From positions 1,886,501 to 1,950,500 of the forward strand of contig NZ_CP102288.1 in assembly GCF_025151535.1 (NCBI RefSeq): 64,000 nucleotides of DNA, in the 5' to 3' direction. A program made the translations under genes and the position numbers. Source of the DNA: Segatella copri DSM 18205. Its GTDB lineage: Bacteria > Bacteroidota > Bacteroidia > Bacteroidales > Bacteroidaceae. The notes under the pieces are model-generated. The model had not been told where the DNA came from, made no database searches, and saw nothing but the letters and a program-made list of their open reading frames with translations. This document shows, piece by piece, positions 42,751 to 51,183 of the stretch. Each line of letters opens with the position of its first letter. Positions within the stretch are counted from its first letter, which is position 1.

Positions 42751-45279
42751 ATGAGTTGTTATTTAATTAAGGTGGAGAATGGGCACAAGGTTGCCCGCTC
42801 CATCACTTCGGAAGAGGAGTATAAGCAGCTGCGTGGAAGCAATGAGCAGAAGGCGAATCTTCGCCTGGCTCGTGCCGGAAACGATGCTGCGAAACGGAGA
42901 CTGGTGCAGTTTAATTATTCCGGCCATTATCCGCAAGGGGTAGTGAAGGGAATGAAACTGCCAAGCGGTGCTTTCGGATTTGATATGGATGAGCCGGAGG
43001 CTTTCGCCAAGGCTGCCAAGCTGCTGCTGAAAGAACCGGACAAGTATGGATTGCTGATGCTGGAACGTAGTGCAAGACAAGGCGGTCATGCGGTGTTTGA
43101 ACGCGAAAAGGGCAAGACGGTTCTGGAGAATCAGGTGAGGATTGCTACGATGCTCAAGTGCGAAATGGATACTTCGGCTCACGACATTAACAGGGTTTAT
43201 TTCACTACTACATCGGATGACGAAGATTTGCTCTTCCTTTCGCCACGGCTCTTCAAGGATGAATACGATGAGGCTGCCGTGGCAGCTGAAGGGAAAGTCC
43301 TGGAAGAGCGTGAAAGATACGGAAACGAGGAACTGCCGGAAGGAGCGCACAAGGCAAACAAGCATTATGAGCCCTGGAAGGAAGAATTCAAGAAGGATTC
43401 TCAAGGGGGTTTTAAGGGTCAGGAATTTAAGAATTCGAGAATTTCTACTTCTGCTACTTCAGCCTCTGCTGCGTCAACTTCTGCTGCTGCGTCAACTTCT
43501 GCTACTTCAACTACTTCTGCTGCTCAGGACAATTATCTCGGGATTCCTTATGGGGAAATCATTAAGAAGTGGTGGCAGATGTATAATGATGGGCAGGAGC
43601 CGATGCGCTCCAACCGCAATACGTTGACCTTTGAACTGGCTGTGAACCTGCGCCACATCTGTGGTTTTGACCGCAATCTGCTGGCTCAGATTATTCCCTG
43701 CTACGATGGGTTTCCCGAGCAGGAAAAAATGGCTTGCATCAACTCGGCATTGAACGAGAAAATCACGCAAATGCCTAAGCGACTGAAGGATGTGCTGGCT
43801 GCGCTGAGGCAGGAGAAACTGAAACTGGGGGCTTCAAACGGGAATGCAGATGAAGACAGCGAGGCGCTGGTGAATGCCTTGGACGAAGCTAACGCCAAGG
43901 ATGATCTGTTCTATTACGATGCTTTACCCAAGATGCCACAAGGCGTGCGTGATTCCATCAGTGCTGTTGGGCCGGCTCTGGCAATGCCAGTGATTACAGC
44001 CATCTGTCCTGCAATCGGAATGCTTGCTACTGGCGTGAAGGTTTCCGTTCACGGCAAGATGAACTCGCTGAACCTTATCTCCTACATCGCCGGTGATTTC
44101 GCCTCGGGTAAAGGAAGTATTGACCCCGTGGTTGATACCTGGACTTCGGAAGTGAAACAGATGGACAAAATGTATCAGCAGCAGGAGGATGAATGGAGAG
44201 CCAAGAAGCGTGCGGCTAAGAATAAGAAGGAGCAGCCGGAAGAACCAAAGCTGCCTGTAAGATGTCTTACTTTAAATAATACGGTGGCGAATCTTGCAGA
44301 ACGACTGGCTAATACTGAAGGCAAGCACGCCTTCTCGTTCACTCCGGAAGCTGACACTGTAGCACAGAAGTGGAAATCGGCGATGAGCGACTTTTCAGTT
44401 ATGTTGAGACAGGCTTACGACGGAACAAGCTATGAGCGCGAGGCAAGAAGTGCAGATGCGGTGAATGTTCATATCGAACATCTTTTGTGGAACGTTGTGA
44501 TGTGCGGAACGCCTGATGCACTCTATCGAGTAGTGAACAATTATACGGATGGTTTCCAAAGCCGTATTGTCGTGGCGCGAACGCCGGACAACACGTTCAC
44601 TCCGCTTACAGACAATCTCTTTGTGCTGACCGAAACTCAACGTGAGCACATACGGCAGATAGCTCATCTCTTGCCCCTGATGGAGGGCGAGGTGGTTCTG
44701 CCTAAGTTGGAGAATAAGGGCAGGGAGTGGCTGGAACAGATACGATTGGAGACCATGAAAAATGACGACAAGGTGAAAGCCCGCCAGCGTTTCCGTATCT
44801 GTCCTACCACGATGAGAATGATGACCTGCATCATGCTCTGTAAGGTGGCCGAGACGCTGATTCAGAAACATGGTTTCCAGGGTGCCGAGAAGCAGCTGAA
44901 ACAGAATCCGCTGTTATGGAAGGAAATGATCGTAAAGACGCAGACACCAACCATGCTCGAAGCCTTCAATATCCTGGCAGATTATCAGTTGGACAATGCA
45001 CTCTACTTCTTCCGTAGTCGCATAGAGGATGCATTCTCATCCAAGAGTTATTGCGGTCAGACAACTTATGATCGTTCCCGACGCGGCAAAAATGATTCCA
45101 TCTTCGAGCGGCTTGACGTTACTTTCTCCTTCGAGCAGGCATTGCAGCAAAGTATTGCAGTAAAGGGGGCAAACGTAACTCGTGAGGTTGTTAGACAGAT
45201 GTTGAAAAACTGGAAGCGGCAGGGATTGATAGGTGTGCTGCCCGATATGCGTTATCAGAAGGTTCAACCTACTGTATAA
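42751..45279 (+). CDS. VirE-N-like/DUF3987 primase-type protein
   Basis: 842 residues. Residues 1-215 are a BT4734/VirE-N-like domain (GAFGFDMDEPEAFAKAAKLLL, RSARQGGHAVFE). A low-complexity Ser/Thr/Ala hinge (about 230-258, STSATSASAASTSAAASTSA) follows. From about 265 the DUF3987 domain has WWQMYNDGQEPMRSNRNTL, a P-loop-like YIAGDFASGKGSIDP, and the late TPTMLEAFNILADYQLDN. The P-loop variant (GDFASGKGS) and Arg residues resemble superfamily helicase/primases. The family is found at genomic islands and capsule loci in Bacteroidota; role unproven. Confidence 0.82.
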   Translation: MSCYLIKVENGHKVARSITSEEEYKQLRGSNEQKANLRLARAGNDAAKRRLVQFNYSGHYPQGVVKGMKLPSGAFGFDMDEPEAFAKAAKLLLKEPDKYGLLMLERSARQGGHAVFEREKGKTVLENQVRIATMLKCEMDTSAHDINRVYFTTTSDDEDLLFLSPRLFKDEYDEAAVAAEGKVLEERERYGNEELPEGAHKANKHYEPWKEEFKKDSQGGFKGQEFKNSRISTSATSASAASTSAAASTSATSTTSAAQDNYLGIPYGEIIKKWWQMYNDGQEPMRSNRNTLTFELAVNLRHICGFDRNLLAQIIPCYDGFPEQEKMACINSALNEKITQMPKRLKDVLAALRQEKLKLGASNGNADEDSEALVNALDEANAKDDLFYYDALPKMPQGVRDSISAVGPALAMPVITAICPAIGMLATGVKVSVHGKMNSLNLISYIAGDFASGKGSIDPVVDTWTSEVKQMDKMYQQQEDEWRAKKRAAKNKKEQPEEPKLPVRCLTLNNTVANLAERLANTEGKHAFSFTPEADTVAQKWKSAMSDFSVMLRQAYDGTSYEREARSADAVNVHIEHLLWNVVMCGTPDALYRVVNNYTDGFQSRIVVARTPDNTFTPLTDNLFVLTETQREHIRQIAHLLPLMEGEVVLPKLENKGREWLEQIRLETMKNDDKVKARQRFRICPTTMRMMTCIMLCKVAETLIQKHGFQGAEKQLKQNPLLWKEMIVKTQTPTMLEAFNILADYQLDNALYFFRSRIEDAFSSKSYCGQTTYDRSRRGKNDSIFERLDVTFSFEQALQQSIAVKGANVTREVVRQMLKNWKRQGLIGVLPDMRYQKVQPTV

Positions 45280-45309
45280 TAGAGGTTCAAAATAAGTGAC
45301 TATTAATAC

Positions 45310-45355
45310 ATCCGGTCATTAACGGTCACGGTCATTTTCGGTCATTAAGGATTTT
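45310..45355. repeat. TGACCG repeat cluster, inverted copy
   Basis: CCGGTCATTAACGGTCACGG followed by TCATTTTCGGTCATTAAGGA is the inverse of 32649-32690 with two differences. It directly follows the DUF3987 gene. Confidence 0.75.
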
Positions 45356-45411
45356 CAGTAACGAAATCCTTGATGACCCTATCAATAAATCAATTTTATT
45401 TTTCAATATTT

Positions 45412-45837
45412 ATGGAAATAATCATTTATCGCCGTCGCTTTACCCGATGGGGAGTAGATGGCACATTAGTAATAAAGGGTACGAAAGTTTGTAATACCAT
45501 AGAACATCCTGAGCGTTATTTGCCTGCAGGAGACTATGAGATAGCTTTTGTTTCTATAGCTAAAAAGAGTAGGAAAATGCCTGTTATCCTGAGGAAGGGA
45601 CAGGCTGTTTGGGAAGTGGGCATCAATTCTCCTTGTCTCAAACCCGGAAATGGTCCGATGACGCTGAAATATGGATGCATCATTCTGGGTAAGGCTGTAG
45701 CCTCTGGGCTGGTGATTCATTCTCAGGAATACTTCGACCGACTTTGTGAACGATTAAGGAAGGCTTCTAAAAAGATGGAGTGTATCAAGTTGCGTATCAT
45801 AGATTGGGGTAGTGATGATATCTCGATAGCATTTTAG
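45412..45837 (+). CDS. DUF5675 family protein
   Basis: 141 residues from MEIIIYRRRFTRWGVDGTL. CNTIEHPERYLPAGDYEIAF and the LKPGNGPMTLKYGCIILGK region with LVIHSQEYFDRL are the DUF5675 pattern, found next to phage-like lysozyme or amidase genes in Bacteroidota. Function unknown; a role in peptidoglycan handling is inferred from its neighbour, an amidase 40 bases downstream. Confidence 0.8.
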   Translation: MEIIIYRRRFTRWGVDGTLVIKGTKVCNTIEHPERYLPAGDYEIAFVSIAKKSRKMPVILRKGQAVWEVGINSPCLKPGNGPMTLKYGCIILGKAVASGLVIHSQEYFDRLCERLRKASKKMECIKLRIIDWGSDDISIAF

Positions 45838-45878
45838 GATTTCCACCCTAACATTCATTAATTTAAAATAGCAATATC

Positions 45879-46280
45879 ATGCGTAAGATAAAGGAAATCA
45901 TCATTCATTGCAGTGCGACCAAGGAAGGTCGCAACTTCACCGTAGCGGATATTGACCGCTGGCACCGCGAGCGCGGAATGCGCTGCATAGGTTATCATTT
46001 CGTGATTTATCGTGACGGCAGCATTCATGTAGGCCGTGCGATAGAGGAGGTTGGCGCCCATTGCAAGGGCCATAATTCCATCAGTATAGGCGTCTGCTAC
46101 ATCGGCGGCTTATCGAAGAAAGGCAAGCCGAAGGATACAAGAACCCGAAACCAGAAAGCGGCAATGCGCTCGCTCATCGAGCAGCTGAAGGAGGAATATC
46201 CATTAGCCACGATTCATGGTCATAATGAATTTGCCAACAAAGCCTGCCCCTGCTTTGATGTGAAGAAGGAGTGGGGCTAA
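45879..46280 (+). CDS. N-acetylmuramoyl-L-alanine amidase (Amidase_2)
   Basis: 133 residues. IIIHCSATKEGRNF with its first zinc histidine, the GYHFVIYRDGSIHVGR strand, GAHCKGHNSISIGVCYIGG, and IHGHNEFANKACPCFDV with the second histidine and the cysteine ligand are those of the T7-lysozyme-like zinc amidases. It cleaves the amide bond between MurNAc and L-Ala. No signal peptide, as usual for this Bacteroidota group linked to HU and smalltalk genes. Confidence 0.88.
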   Translation: MRKIKEIIIHCSATKEGRNFTVADIDRWHRERGMRCIGYHFVIYRDGSIHVGRAIEEVGAHCKGHNSISIGVCYIGGLSKKGKPKDTRTRNQKAAMRSLIEQLKEEYPLATIHGHNEFANKACPCFDVKKEWG

Positions 46281-46283
46281 CAG

Positions 46284-46308
46284 ATAGGGAACGCGCTGCG
46301 TTCCCTAT
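46284..46308 (+). terminator. Terminator of DUF5675/amidase unit
   Basis: An 11-bp perfect stem (46284-46294 with 46298-46308) with a three-base loop, four bases after the amidase stop. Confidence 0.75.
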
Positions 46309-46344
46309 TTATACTTATTTGCCTGATGCGCCATACGTAGAACA

Positions 46345-46500
46345 TTACATCAGGTCACACTTCTCCCCAGTGTTCTTCTCAACCTTCTCGCCATCTTTCA
46401 GGATGCGAGCCTTATAGCCATCACGCTGCTGAAGGTTACCGATACCATTCAAGTCATTGTTGTCTTTAGAACCTGCCACATTGAGACGGAACAAGAAGCA
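46345..46500 (-). pseudogene. Orphan C-terminal coding remnant
   Basis: On the minus strand an open frame without start reads FRLNVAGSKDNNDLNGIGNL followed by QQRDGYKARILKDGEKVEKN, TGEKCDLM and a TAA at 46345. Composition and codon use are protein-like. No start or N-terminal part is present; it looks like the tail of a deleted exported or surface protein. Family not identified. Confidence 0.4.
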
Positions 46501-46561
46501 CGCAAACAAATAAAAAAACTTAAATTAGCAAACAAACAGGCTGATATTCAGGCATTTTTAT

Positions 46562-46604
46562 TACCTTTGCATTCGAAACCGCCATTTCCGAAACAGCGGT
46601 TTCG
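46562..46604 (+). promoter_or_regulatory. MFS gene promoter with perfect palindromic operator
   Basis: -7 box TACCTTTG (46562-46569) is followed directly by CGAAACCGC (46574-46582) and its perfect inverse GCGGTTTCG (46596-46604), which would overlap the transcription start. This is the position of a repressor operator. No regulator gene is adjacent. Confidence 0.6.
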
Positions 46605-46716
46605 AAAAATAACATCAAAAAGAAACTGTAAAATTATAGAAGAAACTATTGTCTTACAAAGACATAAAATAAGAGAGAAACTATTTTATAAGGATAATAT
46701 TGACTCATCAAAACAA

Positions 46717-47856
46717 ATGAAAAAAGGACTATTTGCACTCGCGCTGGGTACCTTTACCTTGGGCATCGCTGAATTCATCATCGAGGGCATCATCACAGAC
46801 ATCGCCAACAACATGAACGTTTCCATCCCGGAAGCAGGACATCTCATCTCCATCTATGCACTCGGCGTCTGCGCCGGAGCCTTCTCACTGATACTCATGC
46901 ATAAATACAGACCCAAGAATATCCTGATGTTCCTGACTTCGCTCATCACCTTCGGAGCTGTCATCGCCTCAGTAGCACCTAACTACTGGCTCTTGCTCTG
47001 CGCCCGCTTTATAGAAGGTCTGCCTCATGGCGCCTACTTCGGAACGGGTACCATCGTAGCGGTGAAGATTGCCAAAGAGGGTAAGGGAACCAATGCCGTG
47101 GCGATGATGTGCGCAGGTATGCCGGTGGCCAATCTGCTGGGTGTGCCGGTGGGAACCTTCCTAAGTCACATGTTCAGCTGGCGAGTACCTTTTGTCAGCT
47201 GTATCGTGCTCGGACTCATCACCTTATATATGATTCACAGATGGGTTCCGGATGTAGAAGCACTGCCAAACAACGGTATGAAGGCACAGTTCCATTTCCT
47301 CCGCAACAAGGCTCCGTGGCTCATCATCGCCGCCACCTTTCTGGGCAATGGCGGCATCCTCTGCTGGTTCAGTTATATCTCGCCGCTGCTTCAGATGGAA
47401 GGCGGATTCAGCGCAGCCAGCATCTCTCTGCTGATGATTCTTGCAGGCGGCGGAATGGTAGTAGGCAATCAGGTGAGTGCCTTGCTTGCCGACCGCATCA
47501 AGCCGGGCCGCTTTACCTGTTATCTCCAGTTTCTGGCGGCAGCGGCACTTCTGCTCACCTTCTTCCTCGCCCCTTTCGGCTGGGTATCTGTAGTACTGAT
47601 GTTCATCTGCTGCGCCTGTCTTTTCGGAATCGGATCGCCTGAGCAATTCCTCATCGTGAAGCATGCCAAGGGTGGCGAAATGCTGGGCGGCTGCTGCATT
47701 CAGGGCGCCTTCAATCTGGGTAACGCCATGGGAGCCTTCCTCGGTGGAATTCCTGTTGCGATGGGATTGGGATACAACTTCCCTGCCCTTATCGGTGTGC
47801 CGATGGCATTGGCAGGAGCCATCTGTCTGCTGATTTTCCATAAGAAATATGAATAA
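46717..47856 (+). CDS. MFS transporter, arabinose-efflux (AraJ) type
   Basis: 379 residues with about twelve hydrophobic segments. It starts MKKGLFALALGTFTLGIAEF, has the motif-A-like region LMHKYRPKNILMFLTSL, GLPHGAYFGTGTIVAVKIA in helix 4 and 5, and ADRIKPGRFTCYLQF after helix 8. This is the sugar/drug efflux group of the DHA1 family. The frame opens 50 codons earlier, but the palindromic operator and promoter fall inside that extension, so 46717 is the start. Transport substrate unknown. Confidence 0.88.
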   Translation: MKKGLFALALGTFTLGIAEFIIEGIITDIANNMNVSIPEAGHLISIYALGVCAGAFSLILMHKYRPKNILMFLTSLITFGAVIASVAPNYWLLLCARFIEGLPHGAYFGTGTIVAVKIAKEGKGTNAVAMMCAGMPVANLLGVPVGTFLSHMFSWRVPFVSCIVLGLITLYMIHRWVPDVEALPNNGMKAQFHFLRNKAPWLIIAATFLGNGGILCWFSYISPLLQMEGGFSAASISLLMILAGGGMVVGNQVSALLADRIKPGRFTCYLQFLAAAALLLTFFLAPFGWVSVVLMFICCACLFGIGSPEQFLIVKHAKGGEMLGGCCIQGAFNLGNAMGAFLGGIPVAMGLGYNFPALIGVPMALAGAICLLIFHKKYE

Positions 47857-47882
47857 AAATGCGATAATCCGAAATAAATGAT

Positions 47883-47890
47883 TATCTTTG
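47883..47890 (+). promoter_or_regulatory. M3 peptidase promoter -7 box
   Basis: TATCTTTG, 31 bases before the ATG. Confidence 0.6.
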
Positions 47891-47921
47891 CAGAAGAATT
47901 TCAAATAAACAAAGAAACATA

Positions 47922-50060
47922 ATGAAACTTAACAAGACTTTCCTTACCCTGGGCTTGGCCGCAACACTCCTGCAGATGCCAGCCTCATCGTTCGCACAGA
48001 CTGCGGGCGGTAACCGTCAGAATCCTCTTTTAACAAAGAGCAGTCTTCCATTCGGTGCTCCTGACTTCAGCAAGATTCAGGAAAGCGACTACCTGCCAGC
48101 CATCGAAGCGGCTATCAGGGAGCAGCGTGCCAACATCCAGAAGATTGTAAACAACAAGAAGAAGCCTAACTTCCAGAACACCATCCTCGCCTATGAGGAG
48201 AGCGGTACGCTGCTCGAAAAGGTGACTAACATCTTCTTCGGTCTCACCAGCGCCCACAAAACTCCGGGCATCGCCGAAACCGAAAAGAAGGCTACCCCAT
48301 TGCTGACCGAACTCGATAATGAGATTTCGTTCAACAAGAAACTCTTCGAGCGCATCAAGTATGTTTACGATAATGAATATAAGAAACTCAAGGGCGAAGA
48401 CAAGCGCCTTACTGAGGTTATCTATAAGAGTTTTGTACGTTCAGGCGCCCTCCTTTCTGCCGAGAAGATGGAGCGCATGAAGCAGATCAACTCCCGCATC
48501 TCTGAGTTGCAGCAGGAATGGGGCAACCTTCTTCCTGCCGCTACCAACAACGCCGTGGTTTGGGTGAACAGCAAGGAAGAACTCGCCGGATTGAGCGATG
48601 CAGACATTGCACAATGCAAGAAAGATGCTGAGAGCCGCGGAGGCAAGGCACCTTACTGCATCGTCATCATCAACACCACCCAGCAGCCTATCCTCACCAA
48701 TCTCCAGAACCGCGAACTGCGCAAGAAGGTGTATATGGCAAGCATCCACCGTGCCGACGGAACCAATCCTGATTTCAACACCTTCCCTATCGTAACCGAG
48801 ATTGCCAAGTTGCGTGCCGAGAAGGGCAAGCTGATGGGATATGACAACTATGCCGACTATTCGCTCGAAAAGACGATGGCTAAGAACAGCAAGAATGTGG
48901 ATGTTTTTCTGAAGCAGCTCATCAAGGAATATGCTCCTAAGGCTGATGCTGAAACCAAGGCGATAGAAGCGTATGCCCAGAAGACGGAGGGCAAGGACTT
49001 CAAGCTGCAGCCATACGACCGATTCTATTATTCTGCGAAGATGAAGAAGGAGATGCTCAACATTACCGATGATGAGATCAAGCCATACTTCAACATCGAC
49101 AGCGTACAGGTGAACGGTGTGTTCTATGCCGCCCATCGTGTATACGGACTGAACTTCAAGCAGCGCAAGGATATTCCAACCTATCACCCAGACATGAAGG
49201 TATTCGAGGTAAGCGACAAGAACGGCAAGCCAATCGCCCTCTTCTACAGCGATTACTTCCGCCGTCCTACCAAGCGTGGCGGTGCATGGATGAGCGCCTT
49301 TGCCAAGCAGAGTAAGCAGCGCGGCCAGTTGCCTATCATATATAATGTATGCAACAACGCCAAGGCACCGGAGGGTCAGCCATCTCTCATCACATGGGAT
49401 GAGGTTACTACCCTGTTCCATGAGTTCGGTCATGCACTTCACGGAATCCTTTCCGACTGCAAGTACAATACCCTGTCAGGAACAGCTGTTGCCCGCGATT
49501 TCGTAGAGATGCCATCCCAGTTTAACGAATCGTTTGCTTCTATTCCGGAGATATTCGACCATTACGCCCGTCATACCGAGAACGGTGCTGCGATGCCAGC
49601 CGATCTGAAAGAGCGCATGCTGAAGAGCATCAGCTTCCAGACCGCTTATTCACTGGGCGAGAATCTGGCTGCAACCTGTCTTGACCTTGCCTGGCACAAG
49701 ATTAGCGAAGAAGAGGTGCCTTCACCTTATATGGCAGGCGCCTTCGAGAAGGAAGAGCTTCACAACATCGGTTTGCTCAACACCCAGATTCCTCCTCGCT
49801 ACAGCACATCATACTTCAACCACGTATGGGGCGGCGGTTATGCTGCAGGCTATTACAGCTATCTCTGGACAGAGGTGCTGGCTGTGAACATCGCCGACTA
49901 CTTTGCAAAGCATGGTGCCTTAGATCCAGCCGTTGGTCAGGCATTCCGCGATAAGATTCTGAGCCGTGGCAACACCAAGGACCAGATGGAAATGTTTACC
50001 GACTTTACAGGTATGGAGAAGCCAGATGCTTCCGGATTCCTGAAAGCAAGAGGTTTGTAA
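47922..50060 (+). CDS. M3-family zinc peptidase (Dcp/oligopeptidase A type), exported
   Basis: 712 residues. A signal peptide (MKLNKTFLTLGLAATLLQMPASSFA) is followed by the helical M3 body and the zinc motif in TTLFHEFGHALHGIL with the third ligand Glu about 28 residues on (FVEMPSQFNES). HVWGGGYAAGYYSYLW is the conserved C-terminal region. It would cut oligopeptides, or dipeptides from C-termini, in the periplasm. Alone in its unit with a strong bidirectional terminator after it. Full length. Confidence 0.93.
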   Translation: MKLNKTFLTLGLAATLLQMPASSFAQTAGGNRQNPLLTKSSLPFGAPDFSKIQESDYLPAIEAAIREQRANIQKIVNNKKKPNFQNTILAYEESGTLLEKVTNIFFGLTSAHKTPGIAETEKKATPLLTELDNEISFNKKLFERIKYVYDNEYKKLKGEDKRLTEVIYKSFVRSGALLSAEKMERMKQINSRISELQQEWGNLLPAATNNAVVWVNSKEELAGLSDADIAQCKKDAESRGGKAPYCIVIINTTQQPILTNLQNRELRKKVYMASIHRADGTNPDFNTFPIVTEIAKLRAEKGKLMGYDNYADYSLEKTMAKNSKNVDVFLKQLIKEYAPKADAETKAIEAYAQKTEGKDFKLQPYDRFYYSAKMKKEMLNITDDEIKPYFNIDSVQVNGVFYAAHRVYGLNFKQRKDIPTYHPDMKVFEVSDKNGKPIALFYSDYFRRPTKRGGAWMSAFAKQSKQRGQLPIIYNVCNNAKAPEGQPSLITWDEVTTLFHEFGHALHGILSDCKYNTLSGTAVARDFVEMPSQFNESFASIPEIFDHYARHTENGAAMPADLKERMLKSISFQTAYSLGENLAATCLDLAWHKISEEEVPSPYMAGAFEKEELHNIGLLNTQIPPRYSTSYFNHVWGGGYAAGYYSYLWTEVLAVNIADYFAKHGALDPAVGQAFRDKILSRGNTKDQMEMFTDFTGMEKPDASGFLKARGL

Positions 50061-50087
50061 CGCATAAAATTACGATATGAAACAGGT

Positions 50088-50124
50088 AGAGGGTGTGTCA
50101 TAAGTTAATGACACACCCTCTTTC
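50088..50124. terminator. Bidirectional terminator between convergent genes
   Basis: AGAGGGTGTGTCA (50088-50100) pairs with TGACACACCCTCT (50109-50121), 13 bp with an 8-base loop, ending in T-rich sequence to the right and A-rich to the left. Confidence 0.85.
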
Positions 50125-50125
50125 T

Positions 50126-51124
50126 TTATCCTTTAATAGCCTGAGGTGTCCAGCTCTTCAGGAATCTGAGCACCTTTTCTTCGTTATATCCCTTACCTTC
50201 TTCCAGGAAACTGGAATCCTGGATATGGAGAACCTTTCCGGCTTCATCGAGCACCACAAAGACCGGGAATCCGAAACGCTGAGGATTGCTCAGTCGCTTC
50301 ATCAGCTGCTCAGCCTTCTTCACCGCCGCATCACCGGCAGTTTTTCTGCGATTGTAGTTCACATGAATATATTCGAAATGATCATTCACCATCTTGTTGA
50401 CCGCAGCATTCTTCTCTACAAAATCGGCAAACTTCAAGCACCATGGGCACCAGTTACCACCTACCTGACAGATAACAAACTTGCCATTCTTCTTGGCTTT
50501 AGCCAAAGCCTCATCAATCTGAGCTATCGGATCGATGCTTTCATTATACACCTTCTTGAGAGCAGTCTGCATCTGAGCAGGTTTCAATGCTCCTATCTGG
50601 TCGAGCGAATCCAGTTTCTTCATCATCTCCTCCGCCTTCACGGTAGAGAATGCAACCTTACCTTCCGGATTGATCAGATAAGAGGTTGGAATCCATGAGA
50701 TGTGATAATCCTTGGAAATCTTTGTTTCCTTCCATTTCTTAAACTCACAGTATTGCAACCAGCTATACTGATTATCGCCCAGATATTTCTTCATCTTCGC
50801 CTCATCGGTATCAAAAGAAACACCCACTACCTGGATCTTGGTATTGTATTTGTCATAGATAGCCTTCACCATCGGCATGTCTCTTCTGCAGTCAGGACAC
50901 CAGGAAGCCCAGAAATCGAGCACGGTCCAGACACCCGGAACCGTCTTTCCGTCTTTATCCTTCTGAGTCTTCTTATCTGAAAGCTGGAAGATTTTCTTAC
51001 CCGTCTTACTGTCAGTAATCGTGAAGTCGGGAGCCTCGGTGCCTACAGGCAGCAAGTCAAGCGATGTCTGTGCTCTACCGACGACAGCCGTCATCAGGAG
51101 CAAAAAGAATAATAGTTTCTTCAT
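50126..51124 (-). CDS. Double-thioredoxin-domain exported protein (TlpA-like)
   Basis: 332 residues. Signal peptide MKKLLFFLLLMTAVVGRAQT. First domain is TlpA/ResA-like: APDFTITDSKTGKKIFQLSD and DFWASWCPDCRRDMPMVKAI with active site CPDC, then VGVSFDTDEAKMKKYL. Second domain, from about 205, is a thioredoxin_7-type with GGNWCPWCLKFADFVEKN (active site CPWC) and FPVFVVLDEAGKVL. Likely periplasmic thiol-disulfide reductase or isomerase. Expressed from its own leftward unit. Confidence 0.88.
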   Translation of the reverse strand: MKKLLFFLLLMTAVVGRAQTSLDLLPVGTEAPDFTITDSKTGKKIFQLSDKKTQKDKDGKTVPGVWTVLDFWASWCPDCRRDMPMVKAIYDKYNTKIQVVGVSFDTDEAKMKKYLGDNQYSWLQYCEFKKWKETKISKDYHISWIPTSYLINPEGKVAFSTVKAEEMMKKLDSLDQIGALKPAQMQTALKKVYNESIDPIAQIDEALAKAKKNGKFVICQVGGNWCPWCLKFADFVEKNAAVNKMVNDHFEYIHVNYNRRKTAGDAAVKKAEQLMKRLSNPQRFGFPVFVVLDEAGKVLHIQDSSFLEEGKGYNEEKVLRFLKSWTPQAIKG

Positions 51125-51183
51125 ACAATTTTACTGTTTATGTCTGTTACTTCAAATATATATATTAATATTAACCATCGAAA

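Noticed and set aside
45412..46280. Prophage lysis module (DUF5675 and amidase)
   Set aside because: No holin, tail or capsid genes; the same pair with HU and smalltalk genes occurs at non-phage loci of Bacteroidota.
48441..49442. 333-codon frame opposite the M3 peptidase
   Set aside because: Fully inside a well-supported gene, no start context, Leu/Val/His-rich shadow composition.
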